Of a DNA stretch of 64,000 bases, positions 43,237 through 53,807 are shown in pieces (the stretch's first letter is position 1; each line of letters opens with the position of its first letter). The DNA is from Gracilaria vermiculophylla (lineage: Eukaryota > Rhodophyta > Florideophyceae > Gracilariales > Gracilariaceae). Below the pieces are notes generated by a model that made no database searches, had not been told where the DNA came from, and worked only from the letters and a program-made list of their open reading frames with translations. The DNA lies in contig JAHNZQ020000308.1 in assembly GCA_019155205.2 (NCBI GenBank), positions 943,382-1,007,381 of the forward strand, read 5' to 3'. The translations under genes and the position numbers were made by a program.

Positions 43237-45368
43237 ATGGTCTACGTGAAACGATCTGTTGCAGTTTTGGCGGCATTCTTCGAGAAAGACTCCTCTGAAG
43301 ATTCCGTTCATCAATCTGGACCCAGCAGAAAAGAAAACACTCAGTCTTGGACAGGCGACAAGGAAACGGTTGGAAAATCTACTGCTCCGGAACCAGAGTT
43401 AAAAGCTCAACTCTATTCTATGGCCCAAGAATTTTGGAGGGAACTTCTTCGCCTTGCCCATGAAAACCATCTAGACAGCACTGCAAATGTTATCTCTGCT
43501 GCTGGCGACAACCTGAAGAATAAATTGGCTCTGAATGATACGCAAAAGGTTTACAAACGGGAACTGATAGCAACCCTCGAAACCTTGTACGCAGTCCATG
43601 GCAGCCAAAGAGGAAAAGTCTTGGTTAGTAAAGAAAACTGTACCGTCGATTCTTTACAGCGTCGCCTCAGAGAGACTTCAGCGGATGCTTTAAATGCTGA
43701 AGAGGCCTTACGTGCGGCTAAGAAAGAAAGACACGAGTTGAAATCCGTCCGTCAAGAATTGGAAGAGCAGCGAAGGAAGTATGTCAGGGTTCTAGAGAAA
43801 GCAAGAACCGATAACCGAGAGCTAGAGGCCAACAACAAGGCTCTGGTAAAGATGATAAAAGGGCTGGAAGCTGATGTTAGGCGACTCCAGAACGCACGTA
43901 GGATTGGCGCAGTGGAGAAACTACGCGAAATGCACAAGGCAGAAATGGCAGAATTGGTAGCAAAGCAATCCTCCTTGCGATGCGCTATGTTCCACCGACA
44001 GCTAAGGGAAGCCGAAGCTTCGTCGCACATCGTGCACGAGCATGTGGACGAATTGAAGCGGGTTCTCGACGAGATGAGAATCCTGCTGACCAGCGCTTCT
44101 GATGTTCGAGAAAATTCCGGCAGCCACGGACGGCGTAGTCCCCTCGAATCACTTGTGCGGAAGGGGTCTAAGCTAATGGGAAAGCTTGGGTCATCATTAT
44201 CTCGTCGCAGAAACGAGACAGACAGCGGTGCGGAACAAGTACAAAGGTCTTCTGAAGCTGATGCACAAGTTCACAATGAACTTGCGGAGGGCTCTTCGGC
44301 GCCAAAAAGCGGAAGCAAGCTCCCCCATGAACCGAGTCACCCGGGGCTTTTTAAGAAGTTGACCAGCCATCTGCGGCATGAGCCTAAACAAGGCGAAGAA
44401 CGGGGTGGTGTTACGGGTGGGACAGCTGGAAACCAGCACCTAGAGGATGCTGATGTGCCAAAGAGTGGAAAGAAGTTGTCGCGTGGGTTAGTTCCGGGTT
44501 CCAGGAACAAAACCGGTCTCCATCACGGGACGCAAGTATTTCACAAAAGTACTGGCCGTCTGCGTCACAAGGTAAATGAGGAGTGTGGAGAAAAAGGAAC
44601 AAGCGCGACCCCCAACGAACAAGTCAATAATACTGTGAGTATTGAGCACGGAACCACTAGTGCTGCTGACGACGAATTCGAAGCTCCAACTTTGGGGGGG
44701 TCACCTAAGTATGCGGACTTCAAACGCATTATCTCCTTGGATTCCCATCCCGAACACCGGAGTACGCTACAAGGTATGAGTCCTATGTCAATGGAATCTA
44801 TGCCCAGAACTCTGAAATCTCTGGAGAGCAACCTTGGAATTTTGCGAGATGTTGCCGAAAGTAAGGAGGAGGAAGTTCACCGCCTCCACCGGGAACTCCG
44901 AGCGGCCACCAAAATATCAGATGCATTTGAACAAGGGCTGAAAAGGGAATTCCACAAGCGGATGGAAGTAGAAAAGATCTTGGCCACAATAGAGTGGCAC
45001 TGGTCAAAGAAGTCGAAGACAAATTGTAGTTGCCTTGTCGATGGTGACGATGCCAGCGACGAAATAACCGTATGTTTCTCGCATAGCTTGATCAGGTGAG
45101 AAACTTAAAATCTGCGAAGCCAGTTATGGCCCCATGTTGATTCTCAGATAATGGCATTAACGTATGATATAATTGTTGTACACGATCCCAAAATCAAAGG
45201 GTTTCAGAAGCTGTACGTTGTAACGATGTCCAATTCTTTTGCTCTAGCGCGGGCGAAGCAGTCCCACTTTGCACCAGTTTGCAGTTGACTGTGGTTGCCG
45301 AAAAAGCTTTCACTCATGGAAACAAGATCAATACAATAGCGCCACAAAAGATGATGCAACCAAATTAA
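43237..45368 (+). CDS. Coiled-coil protein with basic repeats, unrecognised
   Basis: The first frame, 43237-45099, has 620 codons. Residues about 130-290 form a long heptad coiled coil (RELEANNKALVKMIKGLEADVRRL and neighbours). A basic linker of about 220 residues follows, with three loose repeats built on K-S-G-x-K-L (KGSKLMGKLGSSLSRR, KSGSKLPHEP, KSGKKLSRGL). A second coiled coil is at about 535-590. The stop is part of a good splice donor (ATCAG|GTGAG at 45095/45096). A pyrimidine-rich acceptor ends at 45247, and joining there stays open for 39 further codons to a TAA at 45366-45368. I prefer that model, giving 659 residues, but it is not proven; otherwise the gene ends at 45099. A structural or scaffold role is likely; the family is not recognised. 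Confidence 0.7.
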
Positions 45369-46661
45369 GAGGCGACCATTTCACGTGTTGTAGCCCGACG
45401 AACGTCTTAGTTTGGCGCACTTCCAGTGGCTAAGGTATTCAAACTGGGTATGAATACATTGGATGAGCATTTTGGCAAGCGTGCCCGACCTTGCAACGGG
45501 TGGTTGCTGCTTGTGACGCGATCACAGTCCATGAGAGACGGGTTTGTAACCGTGTGAGCAAGAGGGAGGACTGCTCCGGCAAAAGATGATCAGCAGTGAT
45601 GACGCCCAGCTGCTCATCGCAATGACATTTTGGTATTCCGCACATCATCATGGCGTGATTGCCATAAAAACTACATCATAGTTCCGTCACTTGAGACGTA
45701 CGGCCCATGAGGTTCAACTGTTAAAGAAGGAAAAGGGTGAGCAACGAATCAATTGGTTTTGATTTGTTGTGCGTCGCTGCGCCTCTTACTAACCTTGGTA
45801 TCCCTTAGCTTTCGTAAATGTTTTCACTTCAAAAGCACAGATACGTGTTCCCCTACGATTAATTTCAGTCTTTCACCACTGTTTTGCCAAACACTGCGAT
45901 TCAGAGCGAATAGGGCTCGAGACGGGAAACGACGAAGTGCTGACCCCCAATCAGATATCATGCTGTTCTGTTGAGATGCACGAAGGTTGCCGATGATTGG
46001 TCATCAGCCGCTTGTTGCATTTTTTTCGTGGTAGTATTTTTGGAAGGCGGTCTGTCAACTTGAGAAATAGGTCATCAGAGCCGCATAGAGTATCCAGCGG
46101 CAGTTAGAGCGTATTTGTTAGCTTACACTGGCGAGCTCATCGTGCGTGTTTTGCTTCGCTGTGTTCATCACGAAGTCGAGGCCGAGCAAGCAGCGCCATC
46201 TGTGAGTGGTGACCCCCCACTCCGGCATGCACATTACAGAACAACATACAAACTACATAACCGGAAATTCGCATTGCGCTGGCCAATCAAAACGGCCAGC
46301 TGCCAATCTAGCACCCACGCGTCTCAAAGCAACACTATCAATCGCTGCCTTTTCGATTTTGGGGCATGAATTTGCTTCAACTCCGCGAACCTATTGGTGA
46401 GTTTGACCGTCTTACAAGCGCAGATCTTCGTTCTTGATTATACAAACGCACACAATCAACCCTGCGCACCTGCATCGTTCGCGGTACTATTATCGTCAAT
46501 CATGCATGCCCCAGCGCGCCCCCCAACAGACTATGCTGAGATCCCCAAGGACTTTAAATGTCGATTACGCGACGCTTCTCGCGCTCCGTTACAGGCCGCT
46601 CACTGTACGCCTTCCGAGAACCCGCCCACGCCATCGCTGGTGACCCGACCCCGCCGCCGAC
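45369..46661. other. Intergenic, no supported gene
   Basis: Only short motif-free frames are present. TTTAAAT at 46553-46559, about 100 bases before the next ATG, resembles the weak TATA-like box of the other secreted-protein gene at 34784. Confidence 0.4.
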
Positions 46662-47327
46662 ATGTTCGCCTTCCTCGCCGTCTTTCTCGCCGCTGTGACG
46701 CTTGTGTTCCCATGCGCGCACGCTCAAGCCACCAATTGTCCGCCAGGTACTTTCCGTACAACTGATCCCAACAATGGGCAGGTAATATGTCCTCCGTGCC
46801 CGCCCAACACTATCAGCGACGTGGCAAACTCGCCCTCATGTCGACCATGCAGTGCCAACTCCATTGCGGCCGCCAACCGAAGAACTTGCTTCTGCAATCC
46901 CGGCTTTCGCTTCGTGCCAGCAACTGGTACTTGCGCCCGCTGCCCCGCGGGACAGTTCCGTCAAGGGCCGAACGTCAATTTTGCTACCGAATGTATCGAA
47001 TGTGCCCCCAACTCCTTCCCGAATCTCGCGCAGACCACATGCTTCTGCAATTCAGGCTTCTTCTTTAATAGCGAACAGGGCTGCTCGCCTTGTCCGCCTG
47101 GCACCTTCCGAGCCGGTGCTAACGTCAACTTTGCCACCGCGTGCACCCCGTGTCCCGCGGGCCAGGTGCAACTCGGTGTTGGACGATCGAATTGCACCCC
47201 CTGCCCTGCTGGGTCCAGGGCAAGTGGCGCTGTGGTATGCATCCCGGAAATTGTGTTCACGGGTCCGACGATCCCTGATATACCGATATTTGAGCCCCCC
47301 GTCATGCCGAACGTGTTCCCGGTGTAG
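46662..47327 (+). CDS. Secreted cysteine-rich protein with GCC2/GCC3-like modules
   Basis: A 221-residue protein with a typical signal peptide (about 1-23, MFAFLAVFLAAV...AHAQA). The rest is a chain of four short modules of the TNFR/ephrin-receptor-like GCC2/GCC3 type: CPPGTF...CPPCPPNTIS, CRPCSANSI...CFCNPGF, CARCPAGQFRQGPNVNFATECIECAPNSF and CSPCPPGTFRAGANVNFATACTPCPAG. The repeated phrase G(P/A)NVNFAT(E/A)C shows duplication of one module. The tail (PDIPIFEPPVMPNVFPV) is proline-rich, with no membrane span or anchor signal. It is probably an extracellular or wall protein held by many disulfides. The ATG at 46662 is the only sensible start. Confidence 0.85.
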   Translation: MFAFLAVFLAAVTLVFPCAHAQATNCPPGTFRTTDPNNGQVICPPCPPNTISDVANSPSCRPCSANSIAAANRRTCFCNPGFRFVPATGTCARCPAGQFRQGPNVNFATECIECAPNSFPNLAQTTCFCNSGFFFNSEQGCSPCPPGTFRAGANVNFATACTPCPAGQVQLGVGRSNCTPCPAGSRASGAVVCIPEIVFTGPTIPDIPIFEPPVMPNVFPV

Positions 47328-48517
47328 ATGCCTTGTAGCGAAACACGATGTCTGAGAGTTCTGACTCTCGATGACCTCTCATCCAAACTTGCAACCGAGT
47401 GCTTTCTAGTAAACTAGCACCTTTCTCGTAATACTTCAACGTCCGATTACTATTTATTGAGATTACAGTCGCTTAAAAAATCATTAACCCGTCACTATAA
47501 CACTTCAGTATCATGCTCATGTCGTGATCCTTTCTCACTGCCGTCGAAAGCCATGATTTGTTTTGTGAAAAATCCTTTCATGGCGCAGCTAAATACGTGC
47601 TGAAGCTGCAGAATACGCGAACCCCTTCTGTACATTTGCACAAAAATTATTAAGAGCTGGTTTATAAATCTGGTTTTTCTTATGGCTAAATATGACACTT
47701 CAAGGGGTGACGGCCTGCATAATTCAAGTACTCTATGGGTGAAGTTTTGTTTATGACAAAAGTACATGGTGACGCGAACATGGTTGGAAGAGTAAGATGG
47801 TTACTAATATTTCGCAAGGTGATTTGTTTGGGTTCGTTTGCAAAAGAGGGCGACACACAGTAAGCGCACGGTGACTTTGCCTTCTAAAGAACCGCTAAAA
47901 ACGGTGAATTCACAAAGGAAATATTTAGTCTGGGGTGACTTTTTGCATTGAAACGCAGGATGGCAATTTTGATCTACGTTTCTAAGAGGGGTGAAACGGA
48001 TAGCAAACGAGATGACGAAAGGAAATGAGTGTGAAAAAGGTGACTACTTTTCAGATTGAGGGTGAAACTGAGTGCTGTGGAGGTGACTTTGTACCTATTG
48101 TGCAGATTATATTGCGGATTTGATAAGTCACCATTCCTTTTCTCCGAAATTTTATAGTCACCCCCAGACCTCTAAAACACTCGGCTCTTAGCCCGTGATT
48201 GAGATAATTCCCCCTTTTTTGCAGAACAGAGCTGCATTTCGGTACATTTCGCTTGACGTTGTTGAATATTTTGATCTGCCAACGTCTTAAACTCAATTAC
48301 AGATTAGTCTTCTTTGCAAAAATTTATTTTCGTTTGGAGATTCAAGTCTGAGATTTCGTTTCGAGGATGAACATGAAGGGGCGAAATAAATTCTATTCGG
48401 AGCTGGAGGTCTTTGTAGAGCAGGGGGTTAATTGTGTTACTTGACTTATATGTATCCAGAAACAGAGCGTTGCCCATTATTGAGCAGTGGAATTGTTTCG
48501 TATTTAAACATCGCACA
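47328..48517. other. Intergenic with GGTGA cluster
   Basis: Holds the GGTGA motif cluster and otherwise AT-rich DNA. Minus-strand frames near 47.5 and 48.1 kb have no motifs. Confidence 0.4.
47700..48170. repeat. Cluster of GGTGA(C) motifs
   Basis: About ten plus-strand copies of GGTGA, six or more extended to GGTGAC(T), occur at 47704, 47768, 47818, 47870, 47903, 47934, 47989, 48039, 48061 and 48082, plus two on the other strand (48127, 48159). They are irregularly spaced by 20-60 bases. Around one would be expected by chance. Possible protein-binding sites or a decayed satellite. Confidence 0.5.
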
Positions 48518-48925
48518 ATGTTGACTGCTCAACAGCAAGCAAAGCATATTGTCGAAACTCATATGATGACCCTCAACAACGCATTGGAAAGAAGCTCACC
48601 ATCCTGTACCAATATAATGATATCTTTAATCTACTGCTCTTTGGTTCGCGTGTCAGTTGGTTATTCAGAGACTGGAAATGATGAAGCCGTGTACTCTTAT
48701 GCAGAGTCGATAAGGCTTCTTTCAGATCATCATCTCTTAGGCGCTGCGTTTCACCCCCCGGTGACATTGCATCACATCTACACACCTGGAAAAATTCAAT
48801 TGATACTTTATGGTATGGTTCGACTCTTTGGACATGATTTTCTCTCCACATACATTCGTGTTGTTGTCATGAAGGGAAGTGTTGGATCTTGGAAAATCAC
48901 TGCTGATGAATTTTATTTTTTTTAG
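48518..48925 (+). CDS. Doubtful ORF, 135 codons
   Basis: The first ATG in a longer open frame is at 48518 (MLTAQQQAKHIVETH). The protein has no recognised domain, signal peptide or repeat, and ends in an A/T-rich stretch (EFYFF). It may be chance. Confidence 0.25.
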   Translation: MLTAQQQAKHIVETHMMTLNNALERSSPSCTNIMISLIYCSLVRVSVGYSETGNDEAVYSYAESIRLLSDHHLLGAAFHPPVTLHHIYTPGKIQLILYGMVRLFGHDFLSTYIRVVVMKGSVGSWKITADEFYFF

Positions 48926-49455
48926 GAGTGCTTTCTGTCTATTGCTTTTGAATAATTAATTTTTGAAACTTTTCTCGACAAAAATTGTGTTTTTTTAAAT
49001 CTCATGTGGGTAATCTGTGAATTTCTCGAGGCTTTGAACCAAAAATGACAGAACACTACTTTGCTTCTTTACTACTGTTGTAAAGTTTAAATAAAAACCA
49101 AATGGTCGACAGTTTTGAACGAGGAATGAACGTAGTATGGGTTATATGATGAGCTTTGAGTTTTAACATGTAGCGACAAAAAAATTGTTTACGAAACCCG
49201 TACAGTTGCGTGTTGGCTCGTAAAATTTTGCGTTTTTAGCACTGTACATGAGATGAATGAGGATTTACAAGAGAAAAGACCAAATATTTATGTTTCAAAA
49301 TTCCATTAGTTATCAATGCATGTTGTCGCCATGAAACATAAACGTGGGCAAGTGCGATTTTAAGGACAAAGAACAACTTTTAAGGTTCTTCACAGATTGG
49401 CCCAAATAAAATATTTGCCGCATGGTCACCATCTAAAATATCGTTGTCACTCACC

Positions 49456-49761
49456 ATGAAAAAGACAAAAATTAACAATGATGGGCGACAACAATTGCTG
49501 TACGCAACATGGAGTCGTGACGATTTTGATGGGTTGTACACGACCAGAGAAGGTAAATCAAGGGCCGTAAGATTCGGTTCGCGCAATAAGCGAACATATT
49601 TGCTGTCGAGTGCCCCGATATTGCAAAAGTTATTTGATACAAGTGCTTTGCGCACTGCTGGACAAAAAAAAGCCAATCAATGGTTAGCACATGAATTGCA
49701 TAGCATGTCAATACTTCCGGAATTGAATAAGTTCGTCCGATTTGTTTTCAGGATGCCCTGA
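49456..49761 (+). CDS. Doubtful ORF, 101 codons
   Basis: ATG at 49456 begins a charged protein (MKKTKINNDGRQQLL, DDFDGLYTTREGKSRAV, RTAGQKKANQWLAHEL). Composition is protein-like, but no family is recognised. The opposite-strand frame 49380-49676 is its likely shadow. It could be a relic exon or transposon piece. Confidence 0.3.
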   Translation: MKKTKINNDGRQQLLYATWSRDDFDGLYTTREGKSRAVRFGSRNKRTYLLSSAPILQKLFDTSALRTAGQKKANQWLAHELHSMSILPELNKFVRFVFRMP

Positions 49762-50127
49762 TTGCCATCGGGCTGTCTCAAATTGAGACAGCATTCATAC
49801 AGTGCGATGCAACACCAATGCTGCAATTTAAGTTGCAAAATGACTGGCTGAGGGAAATATTTCCATTTGATTGGGTATGATGCCAGTCACACACATGACT
49901 CCGAACGGCGTGTCCTCACGTGAATTCATTTGGCCTCCACTCAAAAACCATTCTTCTCCACGAACATCAACAGATATCGACACTCAGTCATTACAGGTCT
50001 AAATGTTTTACAGTTTCGTAAGGTATATAGTCTACCTTAAGAATGTTTTGGCCGGCGATTCCGTTGAGTATCACAATTCGACATCGATTCCGTTGCGTTA
50101 CAGACGGTAGAACCTGTGAGAACGAAA

Positions 50128-51567
50128 ATGACGGTACATGCCTCAGCCTTCTTGAACGCCGCTTTGTTCCCTAGCAAAACATTCATTGCCGCCTCCTCCT
50201 TCGTTCCCGCACTTTCCAACCGTTCGGTTAGGTCACTCAACTTGAATCAAGTTTCCAGCAAGCGGCTTGCCGGGGTGTCAAAACCAAATGCCGTTCTTTC
50301 TGAACAGCAGCCCGACCAAACATCCACGAAACGTCTTGATGAACATTTGCCAAAGACTAACGTATTCAGTGTTAATCCGGACCTGCTCGAAAGCGATAAC
50401 GAGGAAAACTTGCGCGGCTTCGTCAAGACTAGAGGGTGTCTTATTCCTGGCCAGCAGTTTGTATATTGGTGGACTGGGGACGTATATGGCCTTGTAGACG
50501 GCCATCCGTCGAAGCATCTTTTCTCTTTCGAGGGGTATAACATTGGACGCATGATGCGAGTGGATGGCGGATGGAGATTACTCACTAGAGAAGTTGGGTT
50601 GTATAAACACCCTCGCACTGGTCGTATTCTCGAGGAATGGGAAAATCCCTATACGGGTGTCACCAATAGATGCATACATGTGTGGAATGATCCTGTCAAC
50701 CAACAATTTCTGCTGAACGGATCCGGCGGTCCATTCAAGATTCCCACTACGGTATTTGAAGACGACGTGTATTGGCACGCCGAAGTTTTTCTTAATTACA
50801 AGTCACCCCTTTCTCGCTCCGATTTTCCCGATAATTCTGCATCTGATTTGTACCAGTCCGCGGAGATGTTTCAGTTTTTCTCCTCCAAGCAGCAACTACT
50901 CTCTGAAACCCCCAGCGCCGACTGCGTTATAAGCTGGATGAGAGTCAGTCAATGGCTTCCCTGGATGGAAATGGGGGATAGACCTGGTCGCCTAATCTAT
51001 CACTGCCGGGGAAAAAAACTTAAAAACGGGTTCGGCGACCTTCCTGATCACGTGCAGTCGTACATTCTCAAACATAAGCCAGAGTTCAGTTCCGCACCCA
51101 CAAACTTTACAACCCCCAATGAGACAAGCTGGACATACATGCGAAAGTTGCTTGCTAGCCGCGGAGCCCCTCGCGCCGATGGACGCATAGCACGCTCGGG
51201 TACCGCGGAATCGCATTCACCACCATCTGATGGTGAGGTGAAACGACTACCAAAAGAGTTAACTCGTGAACAATTACTTCAATACAACGGAACAAAAGAG
51301 CGCTTACCAGTTTTATTAGCAGTGGATGGAAAAGTCTTTGATGTGAGCAAAGCCAAGAGACATTACGGTCCTGGCGAAACATACCATTGTTTGGTCGGGC
51401 GTGATGCAAGTTGGGCTCTTGTCACGGGCGATCTCTCTGAACAAGCGCTTCGCAATTGTGACACACCGTCGAGGGAGCGATTCAATGATGGGCAGCTCTC
51501 TGACTTAAACCATTGGTGTGAATTCTTTTCTAAGAACTATGAGTGCGTTGCAACACTGGTTGATTAA
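50128..51567 (+). CDS. DUF1838 protein fused to a MAPR-type cytochrome b5 domain
   Basis: A 479-residue single-exon protein; the open frame begins at a GTG (50116), but the first ATG is 50128. The first 50 residues are rich in Ser/Ala/Arg/Asn with no acidic residue, like a chloroplast or mitochondrial transit peptide. Residues about 95-345 match DUF1838 (YWWTGDVYGLVDG, LFSFEGYNIGRM, REVGLYKHPRTGRILEEWENPYTG, ISWMRVSQWLPWMEMGDRPG). Residues 378-475 are a membrane-associated-progesterone-receptor type heme-binding domain: LTREQLLQYNGT, LAVDGKVFDVSKAKRHYGPG, GRDASWALVTGD. DUF1838 function is unknown; the heme domain suggests redox or electron-donor work on a small molecule. The two domains in one frame, with no stop or intron between, are the notable feature. 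Confidence 0.85.
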   Translation: MTVHASAFLNAALFPSKTFIAASSFVPALSNRSVRSLNLNQVSSKRLAGVSKPNAVLSEQQPDQTSTKRLDEHLPKTNVFSVNPDLLESDNEENLRGFVKTRGCLIPGQQFVYWWTGDVYGLVDGHPSKHLFSFEGYNIGRMMRVDGGWRLLTREVGLYKHPRTGRILEEWENPYTGVTNRCIHVWNDPVNQQFLLNGSGGPFKIPTTVFEDDVYWHAEVFLNYKSPLSRSDFPDNSASDLYQSAEMFQFFSSKQQLLSETPSADCVISWMRVSQWLPWMEMGDRPGRLIYHCRGKKLKNGFGDLPDHVQSYILKHKPEFSSAPTNFTTPNETSWTYMRKLLASRGAPRADGRIARSGTAESHSPPSDGEVKRLPKELTREQLLQYNGTKERLPVLLAVDGKVFDVSKAKRHYGPGETYHCLVGRDASWALVTGDLSEQALRNCDTPSRERFNDGQLSDLNHWCEFFSKNYECVATLVD

Positions 51568-53807
51568 CGAATAGACGTAGCCCGCTCTGATATTTGTGTA
51601 CATACTCCCTTTGATGTGTACCGTACTCATACGATGACTGAACGCCCTCACAATGAAACCAAAGTTCTATGTCTAAAGTGCTCAATGTAAACAAAATTTT
51701 ACTGAACCGCTCACCCACGTGCCCTTGCACGCCGATAAGAGTGAAACTCGGTGGATTGCCTTACAAAGTCTTGCAATATCTCTGCACTTCAAAGAAGAAG
51801 ATAGACATCGTTCTGTTACACGAGTCATCCTCGTTAATACAACAATCATCATGGAGCATAAAATGTTCCTTAATGATACCCACGAAATGAATCTATGTGC
51901 GTCGTCCACATCTGGCTGAAATGCCTAAACTCACATACACCAGAGCCGATGCTACCCAACAACAGTACTTAAAAACTGAGATTATGTATTATTCCCTTAC
52001 ATGTGAGCGCAAAAAAAGACCTATCTCACTCAACCACAACGATACAACGCATGTCAGTGATGTAAAAGGTGAATGACAAATAGACGTGACTAAAATACAC
52101 GGCGTTTCATCTCCCCGAGGAGCGACAATTTGTTGATTAGCGAGATCCATGACGCTTCGGAATCTGGCCATCATAACACAATGTAGAAGAAGAATCGTCA
52201 TGTGAAGGATAACTGAACCCCCAACCATGCGCGAAAGGTTGGCAAGGGCAACTGAAAGGAAAGAAAGCACGAGAAATCGCACGGATTTCTCGACAATAGG
52301 GCCCCTCGAAAACGGAATCCTGATAAACAAAATATTCAGTGGTTGCACTGTTCGGGGTACGTCAGTTGAGGCCTAGCACTGACATCTAATTCGTCAGTAC
52401 ATCAGAACATATCTCCTATCGGAATGGTCTGAACCTCAACTATCAGATGCATGCAAAAGATTCAAAAATGAGAAGAGCAACATAGACCATAATAACAACT
52501 TCCAAAATCATGAACTGGCCCATGTCGAATGCAACGTATTCAGCTTCGGAGTTACCCCTTTGCCGCAGAGTTCAATCAAGCCTCGCCGAGAAATTGATCA
52601 ATCATGCATCAACTTCGAGTGGGGTTATCGTCGTGTATCCACTGATGCGATGACCGACCTCACTTGCCAGGCCGATACTGCCGCATGGAGATCAGTCTGT
52701 GTACAAGCTTGGAATTAAATATCAGTTGGGTTTGCTCAAAAACTAGTGGATGTACGCAAAACTTTTGGAAGATGTCAAAAATCGAGAGAAAATGACAACG
52801 TGTCTTCCAAGATGTCGCCGTAACTTTTGATCTATTACGTAGAGAGTTTTGTCAACACGTACGAAGGGTACGTATTTCTGCAAACAAATACAAACCCAAT
52901 CGCCGAACTAACCATCTCCCCGTGTAGATTTTCCTTCCCTCCACCTTCCATATAAATCAACACATGAAGAAGAGTAGAGTAGTATGTGAACAATTGGAGT
53001 GTGGGGGCTGAGGACCGGACCGATATGTGGGAAAGCTTTTCATAGCACTCACCTAATGTTCAAGCAGGCGATGGGTGCAGCTCAGAATTGTTTTAGAGGC
53101 GCGTAATTCCGCTCTGCATTTCTGAGATCAAATGCAATCAGTTCGTGAATATGAAATGTGAGAGACAGCATAACACTGGAAGTCGAAACTGTGTCAAGAT
53201 CTCGCTTAGCATGACCGTGGTTGATTTAGTAGCCCTCTCTTTTGGAGGGACGAGGATGCATAGATATAACCAACATTTTACTTTTGCCTAAATGCAGTGA
53301 TTGAGAGGGATGACACCTCGGGAAACTAGACTCCTCAGTAGGCGACTGTTTCTTCTCGGCGCGTCCCATTTCGATCTCGGAATCTCCCCGCAATTTTTTA
53401 TTTTTGAGTACTTCCAGTTGCCGAAATACAGAAACCCTGTCTGAAAGCTTCCACACTTCGGAATTGGATATGATTGCAGTCGTGCAATACGCGGTCATGA
53501 CGGGTGTCTTGCTGGCTGAAATGCTTCGAGGAAAGCCATGCATGTGGCCATCGCCTGATATGTGTTACAGGGTTTCACGACTGTCGCTCGAGAGATTTCG
53601 TACTTCAAATAATTCTCACAGCGGTTGCCTCTGAAGCAATCAGCTCCCATGAGCCCGTTACTCATGGAACCGTTTCAGCTCAATCTTTTCAGCTCCCTTC
53701 AAATCTGAAACGGAATCATTCACCGCTAGTAGTTACTATGAAAAATACTACAAAAAACTACAACCGCATCCTTGGGCATTCACCTTTGAGCTATGTTTGA
53801 AGAGAAC
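51568..53807. other. Intergenic, no supported gene
   Basis: Over 2 kb with only short frames on both strands (for example 51989-52348 minus, 53226-53543 minus). None shows a domain, and no repeat matching other parts of the window was noticed. Confidence 0.4.
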
